The notes under the pieces were generated by a model, which saw only the letters and a program-made list of their open reading frames with translations, was not told the origin of the DNA and did not search any database. A DNA stretch of 64,000 nucleotides from Arthrobacter sp. CDRTa11 (GTDB taxonomy: Bacteria > Actinomycetota > Actinomycetes > Actinomycetales > Micrococcaceae). Below, in pieces: positions 24,967 to 33,116 of this stretch (its first letter is position 1; every line of letters starts with the position of its first letter). The stretch is taken from assembly GCF_026427775.1 (NCBI RefSeq), contig NZ_CP044532.1, positions 4,278,001-4,342,000 on the forward strand, given 5' to 3'. Both the position numbers and the translations under genes were made by a program.

Positions 24967-26523
24967 CTAGGCGGTGGCATCCAGCGCGGCAACGCCGTCG
25001 TCGGGGGCTTCCGTGTCTTCAGAATCTGTGGGCGCCGGCCCCACGGCCTTGGCGATGGCGGAGGCCGCCGACACCGCGAGGTTCCGTTCCTCAATGAGTT
25101 CCTGCAGCCAGAAGTAGGACGCCTTGGGGGTCCTTTCCAGGGTCTCGAAGTCCACGTGCAGCAGCCCGAACGGCTGGTTGTAGCCAGCGGACCACTCGAA
25201 ATTGTCCATAAGCGACCACACGTAATACCCCCGCAGGTCCACCGCCTCCGCTTCACCACCGGGAGCTGTAGCCCGGAGCGCGGCCTCGATGTGGTCCGAA
25301 AGGTACTTCAGCCTCCGCTCATCGGGGATAAACGTCCGGTTGGTGGACTTGTCGCGGACGATGATGTCCTCGAAGCTGGCGCCTCCCTCGGTGAGGATCA
25401 CTGGGGGAAGGTTGGGATACCGCTCTGCCATTTCCCGCAGGGCCACGGCCATGTAGTCAGGCTTCACCGGCCAGCCGTAGGCCGTGATGTCTGCCTCCGG
25501 CCAAGGGACAACGTGGAAAGGCGTCCCGCCGCCGGCGGCCGATGTCAGGTCATCGCCCAGGGCTTCGGCCATGCTGGCCGGGACGGCGCCTTCACCGGCG
25601 CCCACTGCCACCTTGGTGGGCATGTAGTAGTTCAGCCCGTAGAAGTCCAGCGGCTGGGAGATGATCTCCATGTCCCCGTCCGGGTGGTCGAACGAGCCAA
25701 AGAACTTTGCGGCGCGGATCAGGTCCGGGTACTTTCCCGTGAGCACCGGATCCGCATACAGCCGGTTTTGCGCAAGGTCCATGAGCCCTGCACTGAGCTT
25801 GTCCAGCGGGTTGAAGGAATTGGGAACCATCGGCGAGTAGACGTTGCTCATGCCTATTTCGCCAGGCACTCCCGCCGCGCGCAGTGCCTGGACCGCCAGG
25901 CCATGGCCCAGCAGCTGGTGATGCACGGTTGGGAGCGCGTTGAGCAGCAGGGCTTCGCCGGGCGAGTGGAGCCCCAGGGTATAGCCGTTGGTCGTGACTG
26001 TGGCAGGCTCGTTGATCGTCACCCACCGGGCAACCCTGTCCCCGAAGGCAGCGGCGGCGATAGCGGCGAACTCGCCCAGACGGTAGGCCGTGTCCCGGTT
26101 GAGCCAGCCGCCGGCATCGTCCAAGGCCAGCGGCGTGTCCCAGTGGTAGAGGGTCACCATGGGTGAGATCCCGTTGGCCAGCAGCTCATCCAGCAGCCGG
26201 TCGTAGAAGTCCAGGCCGGCACGGTTAACGGCCCCGCTGCCGTTGGGCTGGATCCGTGGCCAGGACAGCGAGAACCGGTAGGAGTCCACGCCCAGCTGCT
26301 TCATGAGGGCCACGTCACCGGGCATCCGGTGGTAATGGTCACAGGCCACGGCCGGGCTGTGGCCACCCACAATCGCTCCGGGCTTGGCCGCGAAAACATC
26401 CCACCCTGCTGGCCCCCGGCCATCCTCCTCCAAGGCACCCTCGATCTGGAAAGCGGCGGTGCCCACACCCAGTGTGAATCCCGGCGGAATGAGCCCGGCC
26501 AGCTCCTTGGCGGTGATATGCAT
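24967..26523 (-). CDS. GH1 beta-glucosidase
   Basis: This 518-aa protein is a family 1 glycosidase. It has the N-terminal signature GFTLGVGTAAFQIEGALEEDGRGPAGWDVF, RFSLSWPRIQPNG, the acid/base motif TINEP (E172), NYYMP, the nucleophile motif LTEGG (E389), and YYVWSLMDNFEWSAGYNQPFGLLHVDFETLERTPKAS. The nucleophile motif is TEGG rather than the usual TENG. It should hydrolyse cellobiose or other beta-glucosides inside the cell; no signal peptide is present. The acidic C-terminal tail after residue 480 is low complexity. It is divergent from the AAA ATPase with 265 bp between them. Confidence 0.93.
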   Translation of the reverse strand: MHITAKELAGLIPPGFTLGVGTAAFQIEGALEEDGRGPAGWDVFAAKPGAIVGGHSPAVACDHYHRMPGDVALMKQLGVDSYRFSLSWPRIQPNGSGAVNRAGLDFYDRLLDELLANGISPMVTLYHWDTPLALDDAGGWLNRDTAYRLGEFAAIAAAAFGDRVARWVTINEPATVTTNGYTLGLHSPGEALLLNALPTVHHQLLGHGLAVQALRAAGVPGEIGMSNVYSPMVPNSFNPLDKLSAGLMDLAQNRLYADPVLTGKYPDLIRAAKFFGSFDHPDGDMEIISQPLDFYGLNYYMPTKVAVGAGEGAVPASMAEALGDDLTSAAGGGTPFHVVPWPEADITAYGWPVKPDYMAVALREMAERYPNLPPVILTEGGASFEDIIVRDKSTNRTFIPDERRLKYLSDHIEAALRATAPGGEAEAVDLRGYYVWSLMDNFEWSAGYNQPFGLLHVDFETLERTPKASYFWLQELIEERNLAVSAASAIAKAVGPAPTDSEDTEAPDDGVAALDATA

Positions 26524-26788
26524 GAAAATCAGCCCTTAATGACGGAGGGAAAGTTGCACGCGGGGCCCTTGAACCACGCGGTATCCGGACCATATCCTCG
26601 CATGATTCCCCATCCTTGTGGCGTGAACATGGCCAGCTCCTTTGCTGATATCCCCGGTGGATAAGTCTCAGAATGGCATACGGCAGGGCCCCTGACGAGG
26701 GCATACTTTTCGTTCGCTGCGGGCGGGCTTCCGCGGCCGCGGCGGTGGTAACGGCCGCGGTGACGGCGCGTCCTGTTAGGGTCTGGGG

Positions 26789-28318
26789 ATGGATGAAAAA
26801 CTGGGGAAGTTCATCGACGATTTTGCCGCTCTGGTCCAGCTGGCGCAGGCAGGGAACCACAGGCAGCAGCCCGGCAAGCAGCTTCTGGAGGCCCTGACCG
26901 AGCATCTGGGTGCACCGGCAGAAGGCCTCGCCGTTGTAGTGGAGGATATCCCGCCGCACCGGTTCGTGGACGCGGACATCCTTATGGCCGAGTTCGCCGG
27001 CCAGGATCCGGACAGCCGCCTGGTGGGCATCGGCGGGGGTGGCCAGCGGCACCATCAGTCGCTCAGCGACATGGTCCAGCATTCCCAGCTCTTCCCGCAG
27101 TTTCCGCTGGCGCAGCCTGACTACACCAACCTGGCAGTGGGGCCGGGGGAACAACGCCAGGCCGTGGCATTGGGCCTGTGGCTCCTCACCTTTGACGGCA
27201 GCCCGCTGGCGGTACTGCAGCGCGACGCCGATCCGCGTTCAGGGCGGCAGGCCGCCTCGCTGGAAGTGGTTGCCCCGGAGCCTCGGGCCGGCTCCGCGTT
27301 CCTGGCCGAATTCCGCCGCCGGATGGAGACCCGCAGTGTACTCAAGGGCCAGGTCATCTCGCTGACCATGGGCGAATACGGTCCCCGTACCGGAGGGGTC
27401 ACCTTCCATCACCGGCCGGCGCTGCCCGCCTCAGATGTCATCCTTCCGGACGGACTCCTGCAGAAGGTGGCTGACCATACGGTAGGGATAGCCACCCACC
27501 GGGAATCCCTCAAACGGCACGGCCAGCACCTCAAGCGCGGAATCCTCCTCTATGGCCGGCCGGGGACCGGCAAGACGCACACCGTGCGTTACCTGCTCAG
27601 CCAAAGCCAGGGGTCGACGGCGATCCTCCTCTCCGGCGGTTCGCTCGCCAGGATCTCCGAGGCGGCCCGTATGGCCAGGGCACTTCAGCCATCGATTGTG
27701 GTGCTGGAAGACTGCGACCTCATCGCCGAGGACCGGAGCTTCGGACACGGGCCGCAGCCCCTGCTTTTTGAAGTGCTCGATGCCATGGACGGGCTGGACA
27801 ACGACGCCGACGTCGCCTTCGTCCTGACGACGAACCGCCCGGACATGCTGGAGCGTGCCCTGGCGCAGCGTCCCGGCCGCGTGGACCTGGCGGTGGAAAT
27901 CCCGTTGCCTGCCTTTGCGGAACGCGTTGCCCTGCTGAAGCTGTACGGGCAACATGTGGCGTTCAGCCCGGAGGCCTTGGCCGGAGCCGCCGGGAAGACG
28001 GCCGGAACCACAGCTTCATTCGCCCGGGAACTGGTCAGACGGGCTGTAGTGGGGGCGGCGCTGGAGGACATGCTTGTGTCGGATGCCCATTTGTCGGCGG
28101 CAGCGGAGGATCTCATGGCCGACGCCGAATCGCTGACACGCAGCCTACTTGGCAGCGGAAACCCGGCCGAGGAGGCAGGATGGGCCGGAGCGGGCATCCC
28201 CGGTCAGACAGTTACGAGTGCGGCAGTTAAGGGTCCGGCAGTTATGGGTCCGGAGTCCCCCGGGCCGGGCTTTTCGAGTGCAGGCGGAATGGGTCCGGGG
28301 CCGGTCATGCCGGGCTGA
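26789..28318 (+). CDS. AAA+ ATPase of unknown role
   Basis: The 509-aa protein has a C-terminal AAA module: Walker A GRPGTGKT (256-263), Walker B IVVLEDCD (303-310), sensor-1 VLTTNRPD (about 335) and an RPGRVDLAVEIPLP arginine region. This is the classic FtsH/Cdc48-like arrangement. The N-terminal 240 residues contain no domain I recognise but look like a substrate-binding module (EDIPPHRFVDADILMAEF, FHHRPALPASDVILP). The C-terminal 60 residues are Gly/Pro-rich repeats built on GPAVMGPESPGPG. It lacks protease or membrane segments. It may be a remodelling ATPase; no neighbour points to a client. Confidence 0.75.
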   Translation: MDEKLGKFIDDFAALVQLAQAGNHRQQPGKQLLEALTEHLGAPAEGLAVVVEDIPPHRFVDADILMAEFAGQDPDSRLVGIGGGGQRHHQSLSDMVQHSQLFPQFPLAQPDYTNLAVGPGEQRQAVALGLWLLTFDGSPLAVLQRDADPRSGRQAASLEVVAPEPRAGSAFLAEFRRRMETRSVLKGQVISLTMGEYGPRTGGVTFHHRPALPASDVILPDGLLQKVADHTVGIATHRESLKRHGQHLKRGILLYGRPGTGKTHTVRYLLSQSQGSTAILLSGGSLARISEAARMARALQPSIVVLEDCDLIAEDRSFGHGPQPLLFEVLDAMDGLDNDADVAFVLTTNRPDMLERALAQRPGRVDLAVEIPLPAFAERVALLKLYGQHVAFSPEALAGAAGKTAGTTASFARELVRRAVVGAALEDMLVSDAHLSAAAEDLMADAESLTRSLLGSGNPAEEAGWAGAGIPGQTVTSAAVKGPAVMGPESPGPGFSSAGGMGPGPVMPG

Positions 28319-28405
28319 TTCCTGCCTGGCATTCTAGCCGAATTCCTGCCTACTTCCCTCCCGATGCCTGCCCAATGCCTGCATAGTCCGTCTTGGGACG
28401 GGCGG

Positions 28406-28783
28406 TTACTGGGAGCCGAAAAGGAACTCCTTGGCGTGCGCCACCGCTTTCCGGAAAGCGTCGTTCCGGAGCGTCACGAGGTGCTCTGTCTCCCCGTCTG
28501 CCGGTTCAAGATAGCCGGTGTAGCCCGGCCGGAGTACCCAGATGTCACCTGTAGGCGGAAGATAGAACACCCCGAAAGAGCGTTGCTGCCCCTCGTCCAC
28601 GGTCCACACAGGAACAACCGCCAGGGCGGCCCCGGTGGCGGGATTGATCCACTGGGCCCGGGGAACCGGCTGCTCGTGTGCTTCAGGATCCAGGAACGGT
28701 GCTGTTCCCTTTCCCCACCGCTCCTCGAAACGCTCATGGAATGCGGGGATCAGGTGGGAGTCATAGCGGCGCCAGTCGCTCAT
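28406..28783 (-). CDS. Hypothetical protein
   Basis: The 125-aa protein begins MSDWRRYDSHLIPAFHERFEERWG and contains QWINPATGAALAVVPVWTVDEGQQRSFGVFYLPPTGDIWVLRPGYTGYLEP. It ends in FRKAVAHAKEFLFGSQ. I recognise no named family. The start at 28783 was preferred over longer readings that overlap the DnaJ-like gene. It follows that gene in the same direction with a 59-bp gap and may be part of the same transcript. Confidence 0.6.
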   Translation of the reverse strand: MSDWRRYDSHLIPAFHERFEERWGKGTAPFLDPEAHEQPVPRAQWINPATGAALAVVPVWTVDEGQQRSFGVFYLPPTGDIWVLRPGYTGYLEPADGETEHLVTLRNDAFRKAVAHAKEFLFGSQ

Positions 28784-28842
28784 GGTCGGTGTCCTTTTCC
28801 TTCCAGGTTGTGTCATTCCAAGCCGTGGCCGGGTAAGCCGTC

Positions 28843-29388
28843 TCAGGCCCAGGGTCCGCTTTCCCACCGGACAGGGGTAATCCGAATGGTGTGGCCCGAA
28901 CGCTCGGCACGGCTGCGGACCTTGCGGACCGGGATGTCCTGCGGAACGGAATCGCCTGTGTTCTGCGCCCTGAACCGCCGTCCGCCGGCCTGGGCGCTGC
29001 TGCCTTGCTCCGCAGTTTCCCGTCCAACAGTTTCTTGCCCCGCAGTTTCTTGCTCCGCAGTTTCTTGCTCCCCACGGCCGCGGGACGTGCCGCCGTATCC
29101 TTTGTTGCCCTGCCCGCTGGCGCCCTGTTCCCTAGCGCCCTGTTCCCTGACGCTTTGTCCCCTGACACTGCGGTCGTAGTCGGCCCGCCGAACCGGATCA
29201 CGGAGGACGGCGAAGGCCTGCATGATCCCCAGCAGTTTGTTGTCCTGAGCCTTCCGGTCCGCAGCATCGCTGCCGTCGACGTCCGGATGGTGGGTACGCA
29301 TCAGGGCACGGTAGGCGCGCGAGATCTCCCGCTGAGTGGCAGCAGGTCCCACATGCAAAACTGCGTAGTAGTCGGGCAGGCTCTCCAT
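28843..29388 (-). CDS. DnaJ-domain protein with repetitive tail
   Basis: The 181-aa protein starts with a J domain (residues about 5-70: DYYAVLHVGPAATQREISRAYRALMRTHHPDVDG), including the essential HPD motif. This would stimulate DnaK ATPase. The rest lacks the zinc and client domains of true DnaJ. It is low complexity, with REQGAREQGA and ETAEQETAGQETVGRETAEQ repeats from near-tandem DNA repeats, and a basic C-terminal end. The ATG at 29388 has AAGGG 7 bp upstream. It lies downstream of hsp20 in the same direction, so it may act in the same stress response. Confidence 0.85.
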   Translation of the reverse strand: MESLPDYYAVLHVGPAATQREISRAYRALMRTHHPDVDGSDAADRKAQDNKLLGIMQAFAVLRDPVRRADYDRSVRGQSVREQGAREQGASGQGNKGYGGTSRGRGEQETAEQETAGQETVGRETAEQGSSAQAGGRRFRAQNTGDSVPQDIPVRKVRSRAERSGHTIRITPVRWESGPWA

Positions 29389-29471
29389 GCCGGAACCCTT
29401 CAAGACCGGACGATGTCATCGTGGACTGTCTCACCAGGGGCTATGTCATCAGCGGACGGTTTCGCTGGACG

Positions 29472-29503
29472 GGTTCACCAGTGGACCGTGCCACCGGTGA
29501 ACC
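29472..29503. repeat. Inverted repeat between hsp20 and the J-domain gene
   Basis: GGTTCACC (29472-29479) and GGTGAACC (29496-29503) are exact inverses separated by 16 bp in the 187-bp gap after hsp20. The same gap also has scattered CAGTGGAC copies. Confidence 0.5.
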
Positions 29504-29575
29504 GTGCCGCCAGTGGACGGACGGCCGGGCGCAGGCGGCGCGTACGCGCTGCCTGCGCCCAGAGTGTTGCTTGGG

Positions 29576-30001
29576 CTAGGTGCCGATCTCGTGCATGTGG
29601 CCCTTGGTTTCAATTTCTATCTTGCGCGGCTTAGCCTGCTCCGCCACGGGGATCCTCAGGGTCAGGACGCCTTGGTCGTAGCTTGCCTTGATGTTGTCGG
29701 TATCCAGCGTGTCGCCCAGGATCAGCTGGCGGCTGAAGACGCCGCGCGGCCGCTCGGAGGCCACCAGCTCAACATTCGGCTGGGTTGGATCCTTGCGCTC
29801 AGCCCTGACTGTCAAGACGTTCTGTTCGACATTAAGGTCTACTGTGTCGATCTTGACGCCGGGGAGGTCGAAGGCGACCACGAAGGTGCCATCCTCCTGC
29901 CAGGCATCCATCGGCATGGCGGCTGGCCGGGCTGCAGTTCCAAAGACCTGCTGGGTGAGCCGGTCCAGCTCACGGAACGGGTCCGTACGCATCAACATCA
30001 T
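29576..30001 (-). CDS. Small heat-shock protein Hsp20
   Basis: The 141-aa protein has an alpha-crystallin domain (residues about 30-130). Its markers are [31 protein letters not shown], the conserved [20 protein letters not shown], and a C-terminal IPV-like I-x-I pair. It acts as an ATP-independent holdase. The start [20 protein letters not shown] at 30001 follows AAGGAG by 6 bp, so a longer reading from 30052 was rejected. It is divergent from the HspR-like gene with 135 bp between. The pairing with HspR-like and J-domain genes indicates a heat-shock locus. Confidence 0.93.
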   Translation of the reverse strand: MMLMRTDPFRELDRLTQQVFGTAARPAAMPMDAWQEDGTFVVAFDLPGVKIDTVDLNVEQNVLTVRAERKDPTQPNVELVASERPRGVFSRQLILGDTLDTDNIKASYDQGVLTLRIPVAEQAKPRKIEIETKGHMHEIGT

Positions 30002-30030
30002 TTCCCACTCCTTCAACTTCTCGATGTTGA

Positions 30031-30072
30031 ATCCACTCGCATATCCACTCATTTATCTATGGTGGTGGATAT
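30031..30072. promoter_or_regulatory. Repeated ATCCAC/GTGGAT elements in the hsp20-merR gap
   Basis: ATCCACTC occurs at 30031-30038 and 30043-30050. ATATCCAC (30041-30048) has an exact inverse GTGGATAT (30065-30072) 16 bp away. The cluster sits between the divergent start codons and is a likely binding site for the MerR/HspR-like product. I do not see the classical HAIR motif CTTGAGT-N7-ACTCAAG. Confidence 0.5.
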
Positions 30073-30136
30073 AGATTTTTTATAGCACCTGTGGGAGACT
30101 GAGGCAATACCAGCCGGTGAAAATTTTGGAGCGGAC

Positions 30137-30457
30137 ATGAACAATGGGCCAACGGGACGGGTGCCGGAACCCAGGGCAGGACGTGCGCTGTATGCCATTT
30201 CCGTGGCGGCCAAGCTGGCCGGCACGGGCCAGCAGAACATTCGGCTCTACGAAACCAGGGGTCTGCTCACACCGGTCCGGACGTCCGGCGGAACCCGCCA
30301 ATACACCGATTCGGACATCGCCGTGCTGCTCCGCATCGGAGAGCTCCTGGACCAAGGGCTCAATCTTGCCGGCGTGGCCAAGGTCCTTGAACTGGAGGCT
30401 GCCAACGCGAAGCTGCACCGTGCCCTCAAACGCGCGCAGGCGCGCCCGGAACCGTAA
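30137..30457 (+). CDS. HspR-like MerR-family regulator
   Basis: The 106-aa protein matches the short MerR-type HspR repressor: a winged helix-turn-helix YAISVAAKLAGTGQQNIRLYETRGLLTPVRTSGGTRQYTDSDIAVLLRIGELLDQGLNLAGVAKVLELE (residues about 19-87), then a short basic helix. HspR proteins repress heat-shock operons, with DnaK as corepressor. It is divergent from hsp20, so autoregulation and hsp20 control are likely. The absence of an obvious HAIR site means its operator may differ. The start at 30137 is supported by GGAGCGGAC. Confidence 0.85.
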   Translation: MNNGPTGRVPEPRAGRALYAISVAAKLAGTGQQNIRLYETRGLLTPVRTSGGTRQYTDSDIAVLLRIGELLDQGLNLAGVAKVLELEAANAKLHRALKRAQARPEP

Positions 30458-30474
30458 CAGGAAGGTCGGAAAGC

Positions 30475-30786
30475 TCAAGAAGGTCCGCGTCCGCCCGCCA
30501 GCAGGTAGGACTCCTCAAGCACCTCCGCGAGCTCCTCTACGTCAATCCGGGAGAGCCGGATCAGGACCAGTTGCGGGGACCGCTCATGATGGGGCGTCCA
30601 GAAGTAGGTTCCGGAATCGGTCCCGGCCAGGGCCTCCCGCTCCGCCGTCTTCACCGTCAACACACCGTCTTCCCACATGCGGGCCATCAGGGTCCTCGCG
30701 AACCAGGCAGGCTGGTTCCAGCTGCTGCGCTCACTAACGCCCGGCAGCGCCAGGCAGATGCGGCGAACGTCCTCTTCAGTGGCCAT
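30475..30786 (-). CDS. MmcQ/YjbR family protein
   Basis: The 103-aa protein shows the MmcQ/YjbR (DUF419) pattern: EEDVRRICLALPGVSERSSWNQPAWFARTLMARMWEDGVLTVKTAEREAL and RLSRIDVEELAEVLEESYLL. The family has a CyaY-like DNA-binding fold but no settled biochemical role. It follows the PAP2 gene on the minus strand with a 6-bp gap, so they are probably co-transcribed. It is convergent with the HspR-like gene. Confidence 0.85.
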   Translation of the reverse strand: MATEEDVRRICLALPGVSERSSWNQPAWFARTLMARMWEDGVLTVKTAEREALAGTDSGTYFWTPHHERSPQLVLIRLSRIDVEELAEVLEESYLLAGGRGPS

Positions 30787-30792
30787 GAATCC

Positions 30793-31497
30793 TCAGTCGC
30801 CTGGCGCGTCTGCCTTGGACAATTCGCCCGTGATCCGTTCGCCTGGAATCCGGGCGGTACGCCAGGTATCCAAGGCGATGGCGGCACCCAGGATCACCAG
30901 GGACAGCGAAATGGAGGCGAGGGCATCGCTCAGCCAGTGGTAGCCCAGGTATAGCCGGCTAAGGGCCGCGAGGATTATCCCCACGCCTGCTCCCACAAAA
31001 CCCAGGACTGCGGCACGGGGATTTTTCCGCCGGGAGAAGATCAGGAACGCCGTGACCAGGAGGAAGTCGCAGGCGCCCAGGACGTGGCCGGACGGAAACG
31101 AGAACGTATGGTCTGCCCCGAACAGCATCAGCTCCACGGGCGGCCGCGAGCGCCTCACGATCTGCAGGATGATCTGCGATATGAGCACGCCGGACAGCAT
31201 CGCGGCAGCCAGGACAATCGGACGCCAGGCATGCTTTGCGGCAAACCCCCACACCACGTTGACCACCAGGACAATGATTGGCAGGGCAACGGGCCCAAAG
31301 ATCACCGCCAGGAAGATCATCACGCCGGTCAGCGGTTCGGAGCGGAGCGTAAGCAGCCAATCCCGGACCGATCCGTCCACTGCCGCCAGCCCGTTCCCCT
31401 GCAGTACGCCCAGCAGGGTGGCGACGAACAGGACAACACCCAGCCCGATGAGGAGCACCGCAGTCCGGTACAGCCTCTTTCGGGCTCCAGGTTCCAT
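30793..31497 (-). CDS. PAP2-family membrane phosphatase
   Basis: The 234-aa integral membrane protein has the three PAP2 motifs: IVRRSRPPVE (KxxxxxxRP-like, with Arg for the Lys), FPSGHVLG, and SRLYLGYHWLSD (catalytic His). About six hydrophobic segments surround them. Such enzymes dephosphorylate lipid pyrophosphates or phosphatidate on the outer face. The start at 31497 (MEPGARKRLYR) follows GGAGGAACGCTAT. A longer reading from 31620 has no ribosome site and would add 41 hydrophilic residues. It lies 6 bp before the YjbR-like gene. Confidence 0.88.
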   Translation of the reverse strand: MEPGARKRLYRTAVLLIGLGVVLFVATLLGVLQGNGLAAVDGSVRDWLLTLRSEPLTGVMIFLAVIFGPVALPIIVLVVNVVWGFAAKHAWRPIVLAAAMLSGVLISQIILQIVRRSRPPVELMLFGADHTFSFPSGHVLGACDFLLVTAFLIFSRRKNPRAAVLGFVGAGVGIILAALSRLYLGYHWLSDALASISLSLVILGAAIALDTWRTARIPGERITGELSKADAPGD

Positions 31498-31712
31498 ATA
31501 GCGTTCCTCCACCACGAACTTGTCGTGGAAGGCCCGCCACCGGCCTGGGCTGGTGCCCGGATCTCCGGACTTTCGTGTTCCTGACCGCTCTGCCACCCTG
31601 AATCCGTCCTGTGCCGCCAAAGACTTCCTACCGGAACATTATCCCGGCACAGCGTACGTTGGCATGGTTCCGCGGCCACCATACTGTCGGCCCGCCACGG
31701 TAGCCTGACGGG

Positions 31713-32837
31713 ATGGGCGTCATGAATGAACTCATCAATGCGCAAGGCGTGGAATCCCTGGCCGAATTACTTGCCGAGGCCTCCCCCGGGAAGGACTGGG
31801 AACACCTCGCTGGCGCGGCAGCCGGACTCAGCCCGCTTGGCCTGCGCGAACGCACGGACCACGTGAGCCACGCTTTACTGGAGGACCTGCGCCAGTTGCC
31901 TCAACCGGGCTATCCGACGGCGGCCCGCATCTTCCGGAGCGCCCTCCGGAGGCCCGCGTTCACCGGCTGGGTCCTGTGGCCGGTATCAGAAGCTGCTGTC
32001 ACGCTCGCGCTGGAATCGGGTTCGGACCAGGATTTCGACGACTGCCTGGCCCTGTTGGCCGAACTGACCCCAAGGCTCACCGGCGAATTCGCCGTCCGCC
32101 GCCTGCTGGCCCGCGATCAGGACCGTGCACTGCGCACCATCCGCCACTGGACGTCGCATCCCGACGAACACGTCCGGCGCCTGGCCAGCGAGGGCACCAG
32201 GGCCTACCTTCCGTGGGCGGTGCGTGTGCCTTCACTGATCCGCACCCCGGAAGCGACCCTCCCAATCCTGGACGCCCTCTACCGCGACCCGTCGGAGTAC
32301 GTGCGGCGGTCGGTTGCCAACCACCTCAACGATCTGGCCCGGCATGCGCCGGGCGTGGTGGTATCGACGGCGGCACGCTGGCTTGCGGCGCCGGACGCCA
32401 ACACTCCAGGCCTGGTCCGCCAGGGACTGAGGACGCTGATCAAGAAGGCGCACCCGGAAGCGCTGGCATTACTTGGTTTCGCCCCCGCTTCGGTGACCGT
32501 TACCGCACCGCGGCTGGACCGGCGGGTGGTAACCATGCCGGCCGAGCTGACCTTCGATTTTGACGTGTCGAATATCGGCAGCACTGATGCCCGGCTGGCC
32601 GTGGACTACGTGGTGCACTACCTCAAGGCCAACGGCAGCCATTCGGCCAAGGTCTTCAAGATGACCTCACTGACCCTGGGCGCGGGGGAGACCAAAACCC
32701 TGTCAAAGCGGCACGCCTTCAAGCCGATGACCACCAGGGTGCACCATCCGGGAGTGCACGCATTGGAGCTGCAAATCAATGGAATACGCCACTCACGGAC
32801 AGAATTCGTGCTGGAAGCGGAACGCGTGATCCCATAA
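31713..32837 (+). CDS. DNA alkylation repair (AlkD-like) HEAT-repeat protein
   Basis: The 374-aa protein is built from HEAT-like helices: LIRTPEATLPILDALYRDPSEYVRRSVANHLNDLARHAP and DEHVRRLASEGTRAYLPWA. These match the AlkD-like alkylpurine glycosylase family. Its C-terminal third (from about 265) departs into a beta-rich region (VVTMPAELTFDFDVSNIGSTDARLAVDYVVHYLKANG) resembling a domain seen in actinobacterial members. AlkD excises positively charged alkylated bases without flipping them. Whether this one keeps the catalytic Trp/Asp pocket cannot be judged here. It is divergent from the PAP2 gene. Confidence 0.8.
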   Translation: MGVMNELINAQGVESLAELLAEASPGKDWEHLAGAAAGLSPLGLRERTDHVSHALLEDLRQLPQPGYPTAARIFRSALRRPAFTGWVLWPVSEAAVTLALESGSDQDFDDCLALLAELTPRLTGEFAVRRLLARDQDRALRTIRHWTSHPDEHVRRLASEGTRAYLPWAVRVPSLIRTPEATLPILDALYRDPSEYVRRSVANHLNDLARHAPGVVVSTAARWLAAPDANTPGLVRQGLRTLIKKAHPEALALLGFAPASVTVTAPRLDRRVVTMPAELTFDFDVSNIGSTDARLAVDYVVHYLKANGSHSAKVFKMTSLTLGAGETKTLSKRHAFKPMTTRVHHPGVHALELQINGIRHSRTEFVLEAERVIP

Positions 32838-32855
32838 GCGTTGCAAAAAAGTGAT

Positions 32856-32885
32856 TTGACTCACACCAATAGCAGCGAGTAAGCT
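32856..32885 (+). promoter_or_regulatory. Promoter of the sugar ABC operon
   Basis: TTGACT (32856-32861) and TTAAGC (32880-32885) are separated by 18 bp. The LacI-type operator begins 7 bp downstream, across the expected transcription start, and the first gene begins about 220 bp later. Confidence 0.5.
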
Positions 32886-32891
32886 CCTACT

Positions 32892-32907
32892 TGTTAGCGC
32901 TAACAAA
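32892..32907. promoter_or_regulatory. Perfect LacI/GalR-type operator
   Basis: TTGTTAGCGCTAACAA is a perfect 16-bp palindrome with the central CG typical of LacI-family sites. It overlaps the predicted transcription start of the chvE-mmsA-mmsB operon, so repression is expected. No LacI-family gene lies in the window. Confidence 0.85.
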
Positions 32908-33078
32908 GATACCAGCTTAAAGAGAACCCGCAAAAACTGGCAAAAGTACGAACTCAGCCCCGCCAGTCAATGCAGTTCTCGACAAATGGCAGGAGCTTCC
33001 GGTCCTGCCATTAAGACAGGTGTAATACTGGCTGCTATACCCGCCGGTAAGCGCAGATGCTTGCCTGCTCAAGTACCA

Positions 33079-33105
33079 CTTCGCGGACCAACCCGTCCGC
33101 GGAAG
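33079..33105 (+). promoter_or_regulatory. Hairpin abutting the chvE ribosome site
   Basis: CTTCGCGGAC (33079-33088) pairs with GTCCGCGGAAG (33095-33105) around CAACCC with one bulge. Its 3' arm includes the GGAAG of the GGAAGGAG site used by the GTG at 33117. Another hairpin, AATGGCAGGA/TCCTGCCATT (32985-33012), lies earlier in the leader. Confidence 0.5.
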
Positions 33106-33116
33106 GAGAAATAAAC

